Below the pieces are notes generated by a model, which did no database searches, was not told the origin of the DNA, and saw only the letters and a list, made by a program, of their open reading frames with translations. DNA of 27,710 bases from assembly GCA_022836615.1 (NCBI GenBank), contig MU405453.1, positions 1 through 27,710 of the forward strand, in the 5' to 3' direction. The stretch comes from Annulohypoxylon bovei var. microspora. Its lineage: Eukaryota > Ascomycota > Sordariomycetes > Xylariales > Hypoxylaceae. Positions 1 through 10,071 of the stretch are shown here, one piece after another. Positions within the stretch are counted from its first letter, which is position 1. Each line of letters begins with the position of its first letter. Position numbers and translations under genes: made by a program.

Positions 1-62
1 AGTTTCTTATCAATTACTTATCAGTTTCTTATCAATTACCTTATCAATTACCTTATCAATTA
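1..62. repeat. Short tandem repeat, 11-12 bp unit
   Basis: Five head-to-tail units of the form CTTATCAATTA(C) begin at 6, 17, 28, 40 and 52; the second is diverged (CTTATCAGTTT). The array runs into the left edge of the window, so its true length is unknown. It is less AT-saturated than the following DNA. No coding content is seen. Confidence 0.8.
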
Positions 63-1833
63 TTTAGTCATTTATTACGTAATTAAAAAAAGTTTAAGCG
101 TAATAATGTCTTCCGGACGGATAAAGAAATATTTAATTATTAAAATTTAATGTAATAAAATATTAAGTTATTATAATTAATTATAATTATTATATTTTAC
201 GGATTATATTTTAAATTTATTTTTTAAATATATAAAAATAAAAAAATAATATAAACTTTTATAAAATATATAATTAAAAAGGTAAAAAATATAAAATATA
301 TTTAAATTAATTAATTCGGTTAAATAAAGGTAATCCGCGTTATTACTATTTTAAGGTTATGTATTTTTAATTAATATATAATATGTTAAATATATTAAAT
401 TATAATTTATATTATTATTATTTAAAATAAAAAAATAAAATAATGGGAAATATTTTAAATATTTAAAATAATAAATATTAATATTTAATATGGTAATTTA
501 AACGATAAAATTAATGTTTATAAAGTAAAAATATATTAATAATATAATAATTAACGGTAATAATTTTTTAAATTTTATTATAATTTATAAATATTTAAAA
601 TATATAATAATTTAATTTTAATAAATATTATATAATATAAAAAAGCTTTAATAATAAAAAGTATATAATTAAAAATTTAAGTAATTAATAATGGAAAAAT
701 ATTTTTTTTTTTTAAAAAATTACTTAATTTATAATATAATTAACCACATGTTTTAAATTATAACATTTACCATAAATTTTTTTTTTTTTTTTCCCATTTT
801 TAATAATTTTTTATTTTTTTTTAAATATAAGGCTTTTACATTATAACCGTAGTTATACGCCTTGCTATAACCCCACTTTTAAAAAAATTTCTTTTTTAAA
901 TAATCTTTTATTAATTTTAATTAAAATAACCTTTTTTAACGTAATATAATAATTTTTTTAAAACTTAAGTAAATTTTATATTATAATAATTTTAATATTT
1001 TTAAAAGATTTATATTTATAATTATTAATTAAATACATTTTATTATAAGTAAATTAAAATTAAATATTTTAATTAATTAAATTAATAAAATTAAAGTTTT
1101 AAAATAATCCGTTTAAAAGTAATGGTTTTTAATAAAATTTAATTTTTTAAAAAATAAAAAACTTATATTACATGAAAATAAAAATGAATTATTAAATATA
1201 TAATTTATAATTAATAATAAAAAAGTTAATTAATTAAATTATTATTATTATAATTAAAAAAAGTAATATTTTATAATTATATAATTATAATTAAAGGTTT
1301 AATTTTTTATTTTATAAATAAATTAATTTAATAATCGTTATAATTTTTTTACTTTAATTATTTAATATTTAATAATTTATTAAAAGTTAATTTTCGCGTA
1401 TAAACCAAATAAATGAATAAATAAAAATAATTATTTAAAATGATTATGTAATTAATTTAACCCACGTATAAAAAAAACCTTTAAATAAAATAATTAAATA
1501 ATTTTTAAAAAAATAATTAAAGCGTTAAAAAAGTGGTTATAAATGGTTAAACGGGTAATAAAATAAATGGTTTAACGAAGTAATTTAATGTAAGTTTAAT
1601 AAAAAGTTATATAAAAAATTATATAAAAGGTTATATAAATGGTTTAAAAGGATTTAAATAAATAATAAAACAAATGGTTTAAAAAATGGTATAAAAGGCG
1701 GTTTATGAGGTGGTTTAAATTTATATAAAAATATTTATATAATAATAATATATTAATTTAAATAATTAATAACGATAATTTAAAAGCCGGGGAAAAAAAA
1801 GCGTAAAAAAAGGAGGTAATAAAAGATAAAAAA
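63..1833. other. Unassigned AT-rich, RIP-like DNA
   Basis: No open frame of useful length and no recognisable protein motif is seen on either strand. Stops occur every few codons in all frames. A small less-mutated patch lies near 840-880. From about 1520 to 1830 the + strand keeps G but almost no C and repeats an AATGGTTTAA-like motif (listed separately). It is probably decayed transposon sequence, but I cannot assign a family. Confidence 0.6.
1541..1720 (+). repeat. G-skewed degenerate repeat, AATGGTTTAA motif
   Basis: The motif AATGGTTAAA/AATGGTTTAA occurs at about 1542, 1566, 1638 and 1673, with related GGTTATA and GGTTTAAA strings between. Spacing is irregular, so this is a degenerate minisatellite or the remains of a repetitive coding region. 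The strand asymmetry (G kept, C nearly absent) is the clearest property. Confidence 0.4.
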
Positions 1834-2054
1834 TGTAATAACATTTAATTATTATTATTTTTAAAATATATTAATAAAATAATAAAATAAAGTTTTAATT
1901 ATAAAATTAATATATAAAGATTTTTTAAAAAAAACCATTTCATGGTTTTTTTTCTTTTAATTTTTTATTTTAAATATTTTTATTAATATATATAAAATAT
2001 ATAATCCGTTATTATTTAAGTTTTATCCCGATTTAAAATTTATTTATTATAATA
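1834..2054 (+). repeat. Solo LTR of the A/B retrotransposon family
   Basis: This 221 bp stretch aligns end to end with the LTRs of elements A and B. Its left end TGTAATAACATTTAATT differs from A's TGTAACGGCGCTTAATT only by C-to-T and G-to-A, and its right end TTTATTATAATA matches the family end in the same way. It carries the shared TATATAAA (1911-1918) and the LTR hairpin (1927-1952). No internal element sequence adjoins it, so it most likely arose by recombination between the two LTRs of an older insertion. The flanks read AAAAA on both sides, compatible with a 5-bp duplication but too simple to prove one. Confidence 0.85.
1927..1952 (+). other. Conserved LTR hairpin (solo LTR copy)
   Basis: The arms AAAAAAAACCA and TGGTTTTTTT flank a TTTCA loop about 10 nt downstream of the TATA-like box. 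The same inverted repeat is at the same place in the LTRs of A and B, although the bases of the arms differ between copies by transitions. Confidence 0.6.
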
Positions 2055-3420
2055 AAAAAAAAGAAGTTTTTTAATAATATATTTTTTATATATTTTTTTA
2101 TTAATATAATGTTTTATTTAATTTTTATTATTTTAAAACATATATTTTATTATAAATATAATAATTATTATATTAAAAGTTTACTTTAAATTAAATAATA
2201 AATATAAATTACCACCATGTTAAATAATTTTTTAATTTTATTATATATTTATTAATATTATTAAATTTTATTAATATTTATTTTTAACGATTAAATTTAA
2301 TAAATAATTTTATATTATATTTTCAAATTTTACATATATTAAACTTATTACGTTATTATTATAATGTTAAGTTATAAAAGATTTGCTTTTAAAAGAAATT
2401 TAAGTGACCTTTTTTAAAAAAAAGTGCGATTTTTAAAAAAAAACATTATGTAAATTTTAAAAGAAAATGAAACAAACGGTGATAATAATATATTTATTTA
2501 TATAAACCGTATTTAAATAATTATTAAAGTTTATGTATTAAATTTTATATTAAAATTATTTAATAACGTTAATAATTTAATTTAAATTTTTAATTTATTA
2601 AACTTTTTTTTAAATTTTTTTAATATTAAAAATATTAACGGATTTATTAAAAAAACTATTAATCATTTCGTTTTTTTTTATTTAATAAACCTTTTCATTT
2701 ATAAAATTCTTTATATACATTACATTTTTATATTTGTGAAGGATTTTATAAAAGTATATTATATAATTATAACTTTAATTAATGGGGAATATAACGTTAA
2801 ATGTTATTATAAATAAATAAATAATATATAAAATTATAAGCTTTTTATTAATGTTAAATTTATAATTTAATTAATGTATAATTTGAATTTTTTACTTATA
2901 AATGAAAGGTAAATAAATGTTAATAAATGAAGTAAAATAATTTAAAAATTTTAAATTAAACTTAAAAAAGCTTTTAAATTATAAAAAAATAATAAAAATA
3001 TTTAATAAAAACGTTAATTTTAAAAAATTAAAATTAATTTTAAAAGCTCATTATATTACGTATTACACCTTTTTATGTTTTAATTAATTAAAATATTAAT
3101 TAACTTTTAAATTTATTTTATTTACATTAATAATATAAGAATTTTAATTAAATGTATTCTTTTATAAATTATTACATTTATTAATAAAATGGTACGTTAA
3201 TTTTTAAATTTCAAAATAAAAAAAATTATTATTAATAATAATATAAATAACTTAAATTTTAATTTTAATTATTAAATAATTTTTATTCTTTTTATTATAT
3301 TTAAAAGAATTATTATACGGTGTTTTCATTTTAAAAGTTTTATTAATGGAAATATAATATTAATAAATAATAATTAAAGAAATTTAAATAAATTCCGATA
3401 AAATTTTATAAATTTATTTA
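2055..3420. other. Unassigned AT-rich, RIP-like DNA
   Basis: This stretch separates the solo LTR from element A. Short frames with TAA stops can be read on + around 2450-2950, but I recognise no family motif in them. It may be decayed transposon sequence or old intergenic DNA. Confidence 0.5.
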
Positions 3421-3425
3421 TTAAG
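3421..3425. repeat. Target-site duplication, left of element A
   Basis: TTAAG here pairs with TTAAA at 9760-9764. The single difference is a G-to-A transition, as expected from RIP after insertion. Confidence 0.75.
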
Positions 3426-3639
3426 TGTAACGGCGCTTAATTGTTATTATTTTTAAAGTATATTAACGGAGCGGTTAATTAATGTCTTGGTTATAAAGTT
3501 AATATATAAAAATCTTTTAAAAGAAATTATTTTATAACTTTTTTTTTTAATTTTTTACTTTAAATATTTTTATTAATAAAGTACGTGGTTTTACCATTGC
3601 ATAAACTTTGTTTTAATTAAAAATTTGCTTATTATAATA
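3426..3639 (+). repeat. 5' LTR of element A
   Basis: The 214 bp LTR begins TGTAACGGCGC and ends TTATTATAATA. The canonical TG...CA termini are kept at the left end; the right CA is now TA. It carries TATATAAA at 3503-3510, and the conserved hairpin follows near 3518-3548 in weakened form. It differs from the 3' LTR (9544-9759) almost only by transitions and a 2-nt length difference. Confidence 0.93.
3503..3510 (+). promoter_or_regulatory. TATA box candidate in the 5' LTR
   Basis: TATATAAA is present at the same place in all five LTR copies: 1911-1918, 3503-3510, 9621-9628, and on the minus strand 13851-13858 and 19975-19982. It lies about 80 nt from the LTR start, which fits a U3 promoter that defines the start of R. 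In such AT-rich DNA, conservation across copies is the main support. Confidence 0.5.
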
Positions 3640-3657
3640 TAATATTTAAAGTCATTT
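3640..3657 (+). other. Primer-binding site candidate
   Basis: The sequence immediately after the 5' LTR begins TAATATTTAAAG. The same position in element B reads the same for the first 12 bases. A PBS normally begins TGG, and TAA is what RIP would leave. Because both copies are mutated, the priming tRNA cannot be named. Confidence 0.5.
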
Positions 3658-4456
3658 ATTCGTTTTATTTTTTTAATTTAAAAGCTTATTTTTAAAATTC
3701 CCTTTTTTTTTAAATATGTAAACGTTTACGTACCGATTTAATTTTTTTTAAGTTATAATATGTTTAAAGCTTTATTTTTAATTTATATTTAATTTTTAAA
3801 AGCTTTTGTTTTTTTAAACGAAATTCCTTATATTAATGGTTATAAAACTTTACTTTTACTTGCGATAAAATACCTTTTAACATTATTTATTTTATTATTA
3901 ATTAATGATAACATTTAAATTATTAAATAAAAGCCTTAATAAAAATGTTAAATTATTTATTAATTAAATTAATTAATTAAAACTTACCTTTATTCTTTTA
4001 ATTATATAACTTTAAATTAATGAGTTTTTATTTATAATTAAAGAAAAGTTTTTAACTTTAAAAGAAGCGTTAAAATTTTTAATGGTTCGAAGAATTATTC
4101 GATTAATTATTTAATAACGGGATTAGAAGCTTATTTTTCCCCTTAAAAGGAAAAAGAAAAAGAAAACTTTATTTATTAATAAATTTTTTAATTAAAACGA
4201 ACGTGTTTTTTAACCGGATTTACGATGAAGTTTTATTATTTTACCTTTAAGGTTTAATATAATAAAAGTAAATTTATTTTAAATCGTATTATCCGTTATT
4301 TTAAATAAATTAATAATATTAAAAAACCGATCACGGATCGTTTTTTTTTTTCTTATTTTTTTTACTTTCTTTTTTTTCTTTGCTCCTTTTACTCCCCTTT
4401 GCGCCTTTTATTTTTTCACTTTAATTTGTGCGTTGTAAAATTTGGTTATTTTTTTA
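3640..4456 (+). other. 5' untranslated leader of element A
   Basis: This segment of about 800 bp lies between the LTR and the gag start. It contains the PBS at its left end and a strongly pyrimidine-rich tract at 4346-4432 just before gag. The matching purine tract in element B (19063-19142, minus-strand element) shows the tract belongs to the family. Confidence 0.7.
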
Positions 4457-5269
4457 ATGGAATAAAATGACGAGCTTAAAGAATTAGATAACCTTCGGCG
4501 TATTTTCGGAGTATAATTAATAATCTTATTTTTATTTTCGTTAAAAATTTATATTAAAAACTTGCGTTTTTTATTAAATGGATTAAATTTTACGTTTAAA
4601 AAATAAAAAGTAAATATAAGGAATAAGCTCCAAGTTAATTAATGGGAATTTTTTAAAGAATATATTTAATTCATGTGGTTTTATTTATTTATTAAAAGCG
4701 AAATTAAATCGATTTTTTAACCTTTCTTTATTAAAAATAATATTAATTAATATATTAAGGTTAAATAAATATATAACTTATTAAAATTATTATATAATAA
4801 TTTTAACGCTAAGGTTTAAATTAAAGATGATTTTTATAAGTTTAATATATAATTAAACGAATAATTCTTTAAGTTTTACATGTTTTTTATATCGTTAATA
4901 AATAAAAAAAAAATCTTAATATTTAAATAAAAAAAAGAATTAAACCGTTAATTAACCACCGATTTTTACATTTAAACATTTTATTATTATTTAAATAAAA
5001 AAATAAAGTTTATTAAATTTAAAAACCTTTATTTAACATTGGTTTAATAACACGTTAAAGTTATTTAAAAAAAAATTAACTTTATAATTTCTTAACTTTA
5101 ACTTAAGGTTAAGGCTACTTTTAACATTATAAAAATAACTTTTATTAATTTTAATATTTTTCATTTAATTACAAAAATCATAACCCGGGTACGTACGAAA
5201 AAACCTTTTTAAATTCTTTTAATTCTTTATTAATGTAACGTTTTCGCAACGTTTAATATAAATTTAATT

Positions 5270-5311
5270 TATTATTTTTATAAGTAAAAAGGCCATTTTT
5301 TTAATAATTGC
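5270..5311 (+). other. Gag CCHC zinc knuckle, decayed
   Basis: The frame reads Y-Y-F-Y-K-stop-K-G-H-F-F-N-N-C, which has the C-x2-C-x4-H-x4-C spacing of a retroelement nucleocapsid knuckle. The first two cysteines are now TAT (Y) by G-to-A, while His (CAT 5294-5296) and the last Cys (TGC 5309-5311) remain. Element B shows the same spacing around 18189, with the last cysteine also lost. This knuckle would bind element RNA. Confidence 0.8.
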
Positions 5312-6470
5312 TTAACATATAACATGAAAATTAAAACGATAACCATTATTTTAAAAAAAGAAATAACGGAATATAATAAAAATAATGTCGATTTAAAGTC
5401 GGGAGAAAATAACGTTTAAATAAAACCTTTAATTTAAGTTCCTTTTTATATATTTATTTATTAACATTTACTTTTATTAATTTTAATTTTCTTAATCTTA
5501 TAATAAAAAGACTATAATTTATAATTAATATATTAATTTATTTACAAAGTATAAGCGTAATAATAATAATATAAACATTAATAAATACCGGAACATAAAT
5601 ATATATAATCGTTAATTAATAAAACGCGCATTTAATAATAAATGTATAAAACCTTTTTATTATTTAATTTAATTAATTTATTATAATTAAAGATTTTAAC
5701 GAATAAACCATTAATTAAATTAATAAGGTAATTTATATTAACATTTAAATGTAAAATAAAAGTTTTTATAACGTATTTATTTTTTTAATAAACTTAAAAA
5801 ACCGTTTTTAATTTTAAGTAATATTAAAGTTTAAATTTTTAATAAAATACGATATTATGTTAAATAACCGGCATTAATAATTAATTTTCTTTAAATTATT
5901 ATTTTCCTGCCATCGTTACACTTTTAATATTACGTTGAAATTTTTTATTTTTTAAAGAAATATAAATAAAATTATATAAAAGGATATAAAACGTTATAAT
6001 CGCCTTTAATTTCGTATCCCGAAAAAAAGGTAAATTATTATAACGTTTATATATTTTATAATAAATCTTATAATTAAAATAAACCGATAATTTTTTATTA
6101 TTATTTCGCTTTTTTTTTTTAATTTTCCATTAAGTTTTCGGTGCATTTTATATTATTATTTATTATAAACGTTTATTTAATTTTAAGCTTAACGTTTATT
6201 AAAAGGATATTACGTTTTTAACGAAGTTTTAACGTAATTTATAAGCTATTAAATGTTTTTACTTTATTATACTAAGAATTTAATTTAATTTTTAAAAAAA
6301 AATTATAATAAAAAAACGATTTTATTCGGGAATAAATTATAAAAAAGTTTTTCCTTTATTTATATAATTTAACCGAAGTGTTTTTAAAAAAAAACAACGA
6401 TTCGTTATCGCTTTATTAACCTTTTAATTATAAAATAAATTTAAAAAAAAGCGTTAACTTTATTAAATTA

Positions 6471-7090
6471 TACCTCCTTTATAATATGAATACAAAGCAT
6501 TTATAAGCTTTAAAAAAATATTTATTAAATTATTTACGTAAAAAATAAATCGTATTTAATGCGGTTAAATATAAATCTTTTATTTTTTTTATAAAAAAGT
6601 TAAAAAATGGCTTAAGGTTTTATATCGATTACCAAGAATTAAACACCTACATTAAAAAGGATTATTATTTTTTTTTTTAATTAATAAAACGTTAAAAAGG
6701 ATTTTTAAAATTAAGGTTTTTATAAAGCTCGATATTTATTAAACTTTTTATTACATTAAAATGGATTTTACTTTAAAAGATTTTATTACTTTTTAAACCC
6801 GTTTCAAATCGTATAAATATCGCGTACTTTCCTTTAAATTAAATAATAAATTTAATGCATTTTAAAAATATATTAATTAAGCTTTTTTTTCGTTTTTTAA
6901 CGACTTTTGCACGGCGTATATAAATGATATTTTAATTTATTTAAAAGATTTACTTTTTTACGAATATTACGTACGATAAGTGTTAAAGCGTTTACGTTTT
7001 ATTAATTTATAAATTAATATTTAAAAAAACAAGTTTTTGGTTACGAAAATTAAATTCTTAAGGTTTATTATTTTTATTTCCGGCGTGGTT
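6471..7090 (+). other. Reverse transcriptase domain, decayed
   Basis: The N-terminal part reads ALKKYL, GLRFYIDYQELN and YIKKD, matching the Ty3/gypsy RT region that usually reads (G)GLRFCVDYRxLN. Further on, LDI and the catalytic loop AYINDILIYLKD (from 6914) correspond to the usual YIDDI. The first catalytic Asp is AAT (N, 6923-6925) and the second is kept (GAT 6926-6928). A T-run at 6668-6678 is one base shorter than the matching B sequence and shifts the frame. Confidence 0.92.
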
Positions 7091-7426
7091 ATTAATTAAG
7101 GTAAAATTAAAACGATTTAAGATTAAAAAATACCTTCCCGGGTTTAAAAATTTTAATTGTTTTTAAACTTTTATAATTTTTATTAATAATTTATATTAAA
7201 GTATAATTAAATTATAAAATCTTTACATTTTTTTATTATTACTTTATATTAAATTTAAACTAACGAACATATTAAAACGTTTAAAACGTTAAAAATAATC
7301 TTAACCATTTCTTTAATTTTAAAACATTTTTATAAAAGTTAAAAAGTTAAATTAAAAACCAACGTTTTTAACGGGGTAATTTTTAAAGTTTTTTTATAAT
7401 TAAACGAATTAAGGGATTAATATTTA

Positions 7427-7745
7427 ATGGCTTTTTTTTTCAAAATAATGATCCTTTTAAAATATAATTATTTTATTTATAATAAAAAGTTTTTTATTAT
7501 TATAATAATAACGAAACTTTAAAAATATATGCTCGTTTTATTAAATAATAAATTCGATATATTTATAAATTATTAAACGTTATAATATTTTATTATTAAA
7601 AAAACGTTAAACTTTTATTAAGTTAATTAAAATAAACATTTATTTTAATTTAATTACAAATTATATTATCATTTAAAAAAGGAAAATGTGGTAATTAACG
7701 TTTTATTTTAAAAAACGGTTAACTTAGCCATTTAAAAAATAATTA
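7427..7745 (+). other. RNase H domain, decayed
   Basis: The frame shows MAFFFK, then NYFIYNKKFF, KYMLV, a TL-x-YF motif and a KKENVV stretch. These follow the order of gypsy RNase H motifs (VAFFSK, YDKELLAI, TDHxxLxYF, PGKENxxADxLSR). Several Asp, Glu and Arg codons have been changed by G-to-A or C-to-T. The domain would degrade the RNA strand of the RNA/DNA hybrid. Confidence 0.85.
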
Positions 7746-8089
7746 AAAAATATAATTAATTCGTTATTTTATTACCTTTTTTAATATTTTATAATGGAAT
7801 AAATCCCTTATAACTTTTAATTAATGAACTTTTAACGAATTTATTATTTTTTAACCTTTAATATATTTTAATTACGGTAAAGGTTTTTAAAGAAAAATTA
7901 TTTTAAGGTATTAAGTTAATTAACGTTATTTTAATAATTAATTAAAATGTTATTAAATTAAAAGTATAACGTGAATGGGTTAAAAAAAGAAAAAACGGGT
8001 ACGTTTTATAAAATAAATTATTATTTTTAAAAAAAAAGTTAATAATTTTAAATAATAAAAAACTTTATATTAAATTATGTAATAAATTT

Positions 8090-8720
8090 TATCGTTTTTT
8101 AAGTCGAATGTATTTAAATTAAAATAAAATATATGTAATAATGTTAAAAAGGTATTTATAATTTAATATAAAAGTGTTTATAAATTATTATTACGTTTAT
8201 TATAAGCAATGCCGGAAAAGTTAAAACCTTAAAATTAAATTAATAAGTTTATTTTAATTATTTTTTATTAGCGAATAAATATAATAATATATTTTAATAA
8301 ATTTTAAATTTATACTTTTTAATTACGAAAAGTTTAATTTAATTTTAATGATTATTAATCGGTTAAATAAAAAACTTTTCTCGTTGCTTATACATAAAAT
8401 TTATACCGTTATGTAATTCGTAAACTTATATTATAAGTATATTTAACGTATTTATAAAACTTTTAAAACGATTATATTTAATAAAAATCTTTAATTCGTA
8501 GCTGCTTTTTTGGACGAGTTAATTAAATTCACCGGGGTGAATTTTCGTAAATCAATAACGGAGCATTTATAATTTAACGGTTAAATAAAGATTTTTAATT
8601 AATTTATTTAAATGAAATTACGATTTTTTATAAATTATTTTTAAAATAATTAATTGGAAATATTATTTTATTTAAATTTTACGTACGTTATTTAATTACA
8701 TTTAAATATAAAGCTTTTTT
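8090..8720 (+). other. Integrase catalytic core, D-D-35-E now N-N-K
   Basis: A nearly intact stretch FVAAFLDELIKFTGVNFRKS (8495-8554) lies between the second Asp and Glu positions of a gypsy integrase. The expected residues are at codons 8300-8302, 8480-8482 and 8588-8590. Exactly 35 codons separate the last two, as in D-D-35-E. They now read AAT, AAT and AAG, so all three acids were lost by G-to-A. I could not place the N-terminal HHCC finger with confidence. The patch around 8495-8560 is much less RIPed than its surroundings. Confidence 0.92.
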
Positions 8721-9196
8721 TCGTAAAAATAAAAATAAAATTTATCTTAAAAATAATTTTTAATTAATAAGCTTACATTTATAAATTTAAGATTTTTTAA
8801 AAAAAACTTAATTATATTATTATTTAATCGTTAATAAAATGTCGAGCTTTTATTATATAATAGGTTTATAAAAACCTTTTATTAATATAAAATCATTAAA
8901 ACGAATAAATTAATAAAAAGAAATAATTAATAAATTAAATAATGGGTAATTAAATATATATTTATAAAGGTAATTAATAAATAAATCGCTTTTACGACGG
9001 CTTAAATTATTTAATGGTAAGTTTTTTTAAAGTATTAACGGAGCTTTATTATAACGCTTTCGAAATTAATCTACCCTTAAATATAAAAATTTATTAAATT
9101 TTAAACGTAAATTAATTAATTAAAACTTTAAATAACTTAATTTTAAAATAAATAACAAATTTTTTACTTTTAATGGAAATTAACGAAAAATAAAAA

Positions 9197-9345
9197 TACG
9201 AAGTATTTAAAATATTAAGCTTTAAGTTCTTTAAAAGAAAGCTTTAATACAAAATAAATTAAATAAATTATAACCTTAATTTAATATAATACCCCTTTAA
9301 AGACTTTTTTAACGCGTTAATTAAAATAAAGGATTTTTATAATTT
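9197..9345 (+). other. C-terminal chromodomain, decayed
   Basis: The frame reads YEVFKILSFK, RKL-stop-YKI, NYN and later YPFKDFFNA. This fits a fungal chromovirus chromodomain (YEVEKIL, then QYxVKW, WYPAxDFxNAP). The aromatic Tyr and the YP/DF tail are kept and the Trp codons are now stops. In living chromoviruses this domain steers integration toward methylated heterochromatin, which agrees with the setting here. Confidence 0.8.
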
Positions 9346-9528
9346 ATATTTTAAAGCCGTTAATTTTTTAATTAAACTTTAATAATAAATTAAAGCCGCC
9401 ATAAAAAATAAAATATTAAAAGTAATGGATAAAAACGATTTATTTATTATAAAAAAAAAGAAATTAAAGAAATAAACCATAAACGTATTAATAAATAATT
9501 TATTTTTTTTATAAACCAAATCTTTTTT

Positions 9529-9543
9529 TAAAAAAAAAGGTTA
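9529..9543 (+). other. Polypurine tract of element A
   Basis: An A-run followed by GGTTA ends directly at the 3' LTR start. Element B keeps the less mutated version AAAAAGGGGGGTTA at the same site (minus strand, 13936-13949). This is the plus-strand DNA primer site. Confidence 0.75.
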
Positions 9544-9759
9544 TATAATAACGCTTAATTACCGTTACTTTTAAAGTATATTAACGAAGTAATTAATTAA
9601 TGTTTTAATTATAAAGTTAATATATAAAAACTTTTTAAAAAAAACTATTTCGTAGTTTTTTTTTTTTTAATTTTTCATTTTAAATATTTTCGTTAATAAA
9701 ATACATGGTCCCGCCGTTACATAAGCTTTATTTTAATTAAAGACTTGCTTATTATAACA
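9544..9759 (+). repeat. 3' LTR of element A
   Basis: The 216 bp LTR begins TATAATAACGCTTAATT, a transition-only variant of TGTAACGGCGCTTAATT, and ends TTATTATAACA with the terminal CA intact. It has TATATAAA at 9621-9628. An 11-bp hairpin at 9637-9663 has arms AAAAAAAACTA and TAGTTTTTTTT and loop TTTCG. Confidence 0.93.
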
Positions 9760-9764
9760 TTAAA
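9760..9764. repeat. Target-site duplication, right of element A
   Basis: TTAAA matches TTAAG at 3421-3425 apart from one transition. Confidence 0.75.
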
Positions 9765-10071
9765 TTAAATTAATAAAAAAAATAATCGCAAAAAAAACAC
9801 GAATAATTAAAAAGCATAATTTATTAATTTATACATGGATTATTACATTTTTTTATAAATTAAAAAAAAATAATAATAAATAAAAATAAAAAATAATAAA
9901 CAATTTTTAAAAAGCTTTATATTATTAAAAAATTCTTTTTTTAAACATTATTTATTATTTAAATTATTTATTTAAATTATTTATTTAAGTTATTTCTTAA
10001 ATTATTTTTATAATTATTTTTTTAAATAAAATTATTATATAAATAAAAGTATTAAATATTTTAAATATATA
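9765..10071. other. AT-rich spacer with a small tandem repeat
   Basis: Non-coding DNA between element A and fragment C. At 9961-10009 a 13-bp unit AAATTATTTATTT is repeated about four times, the last units diverged. No other feature is seen. Confidence 0.6.

Larger units (their letters stand above)
4457..9514 (+). pseudogene. gag-pol pseudogene of element A
   Basis: This is the remnant of one long gag-pol reading frame of about 1,686 codons. The start is chosen at ATG 4457, followed by GAA TAA AAT GAC GAG, where TAA is probably a former CAA or CAG. Element B has the same start. In the same frame are a CCHC zinc knuckle (5270-5311), the YxDD region (6914 on), RNase H (7427 on), integrase (8300-8590) and chromodomain (9197 on). 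The N-terminal half of RT (6471-6632) lies in another frame. Relative to B, A lacks 2 nt somewhere between 5311 and 6471 and 1 nt in a T-run at 6668-6678, and the two cancel. The protease must lie between about 5,320 and 6,450, but I could not place its active site. The end at TAA 9512-9514 is inferred; it lies just before the polypurine tract. Premature stops are throughout. Confidence 0.9.
3426..9759 (+). mobile_element. Element A: full-length RIP-inactivated Ty3/gypsy chromovirus
   Basis: This is a complete 6,334 bp LTR retrotransposon. It has LTRs at 3426-3639 and 9544-9759, a primer-binding site directly after the 5' LTR, a leader with a long pyrimidine tract, a gag-pol frame from 4457 to 9514, and a polypurine tract abutting the 3' LTR. 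The order RT, RNase H, integrase, chromodomain places it in Ty3/gypsy (Metaviridae), chromovirus branch. It is flanked by TTAAG (3421-3425) and TTAAA (9760-9764), a 5-bp target duplication with one G-to-A change. Element B, in opposite orientation, matches it along its whole length. Many in-frame stops and lost catalytic residues make it non-autonomous and dead. Confidence 0.95.

Noticed and set aside
9961..10009. CRISPR-like or centromeric satellite array
   Set aside because: Only about four 13-bp units without spacers; it is an ordinary AT microsatellite-type repeat.
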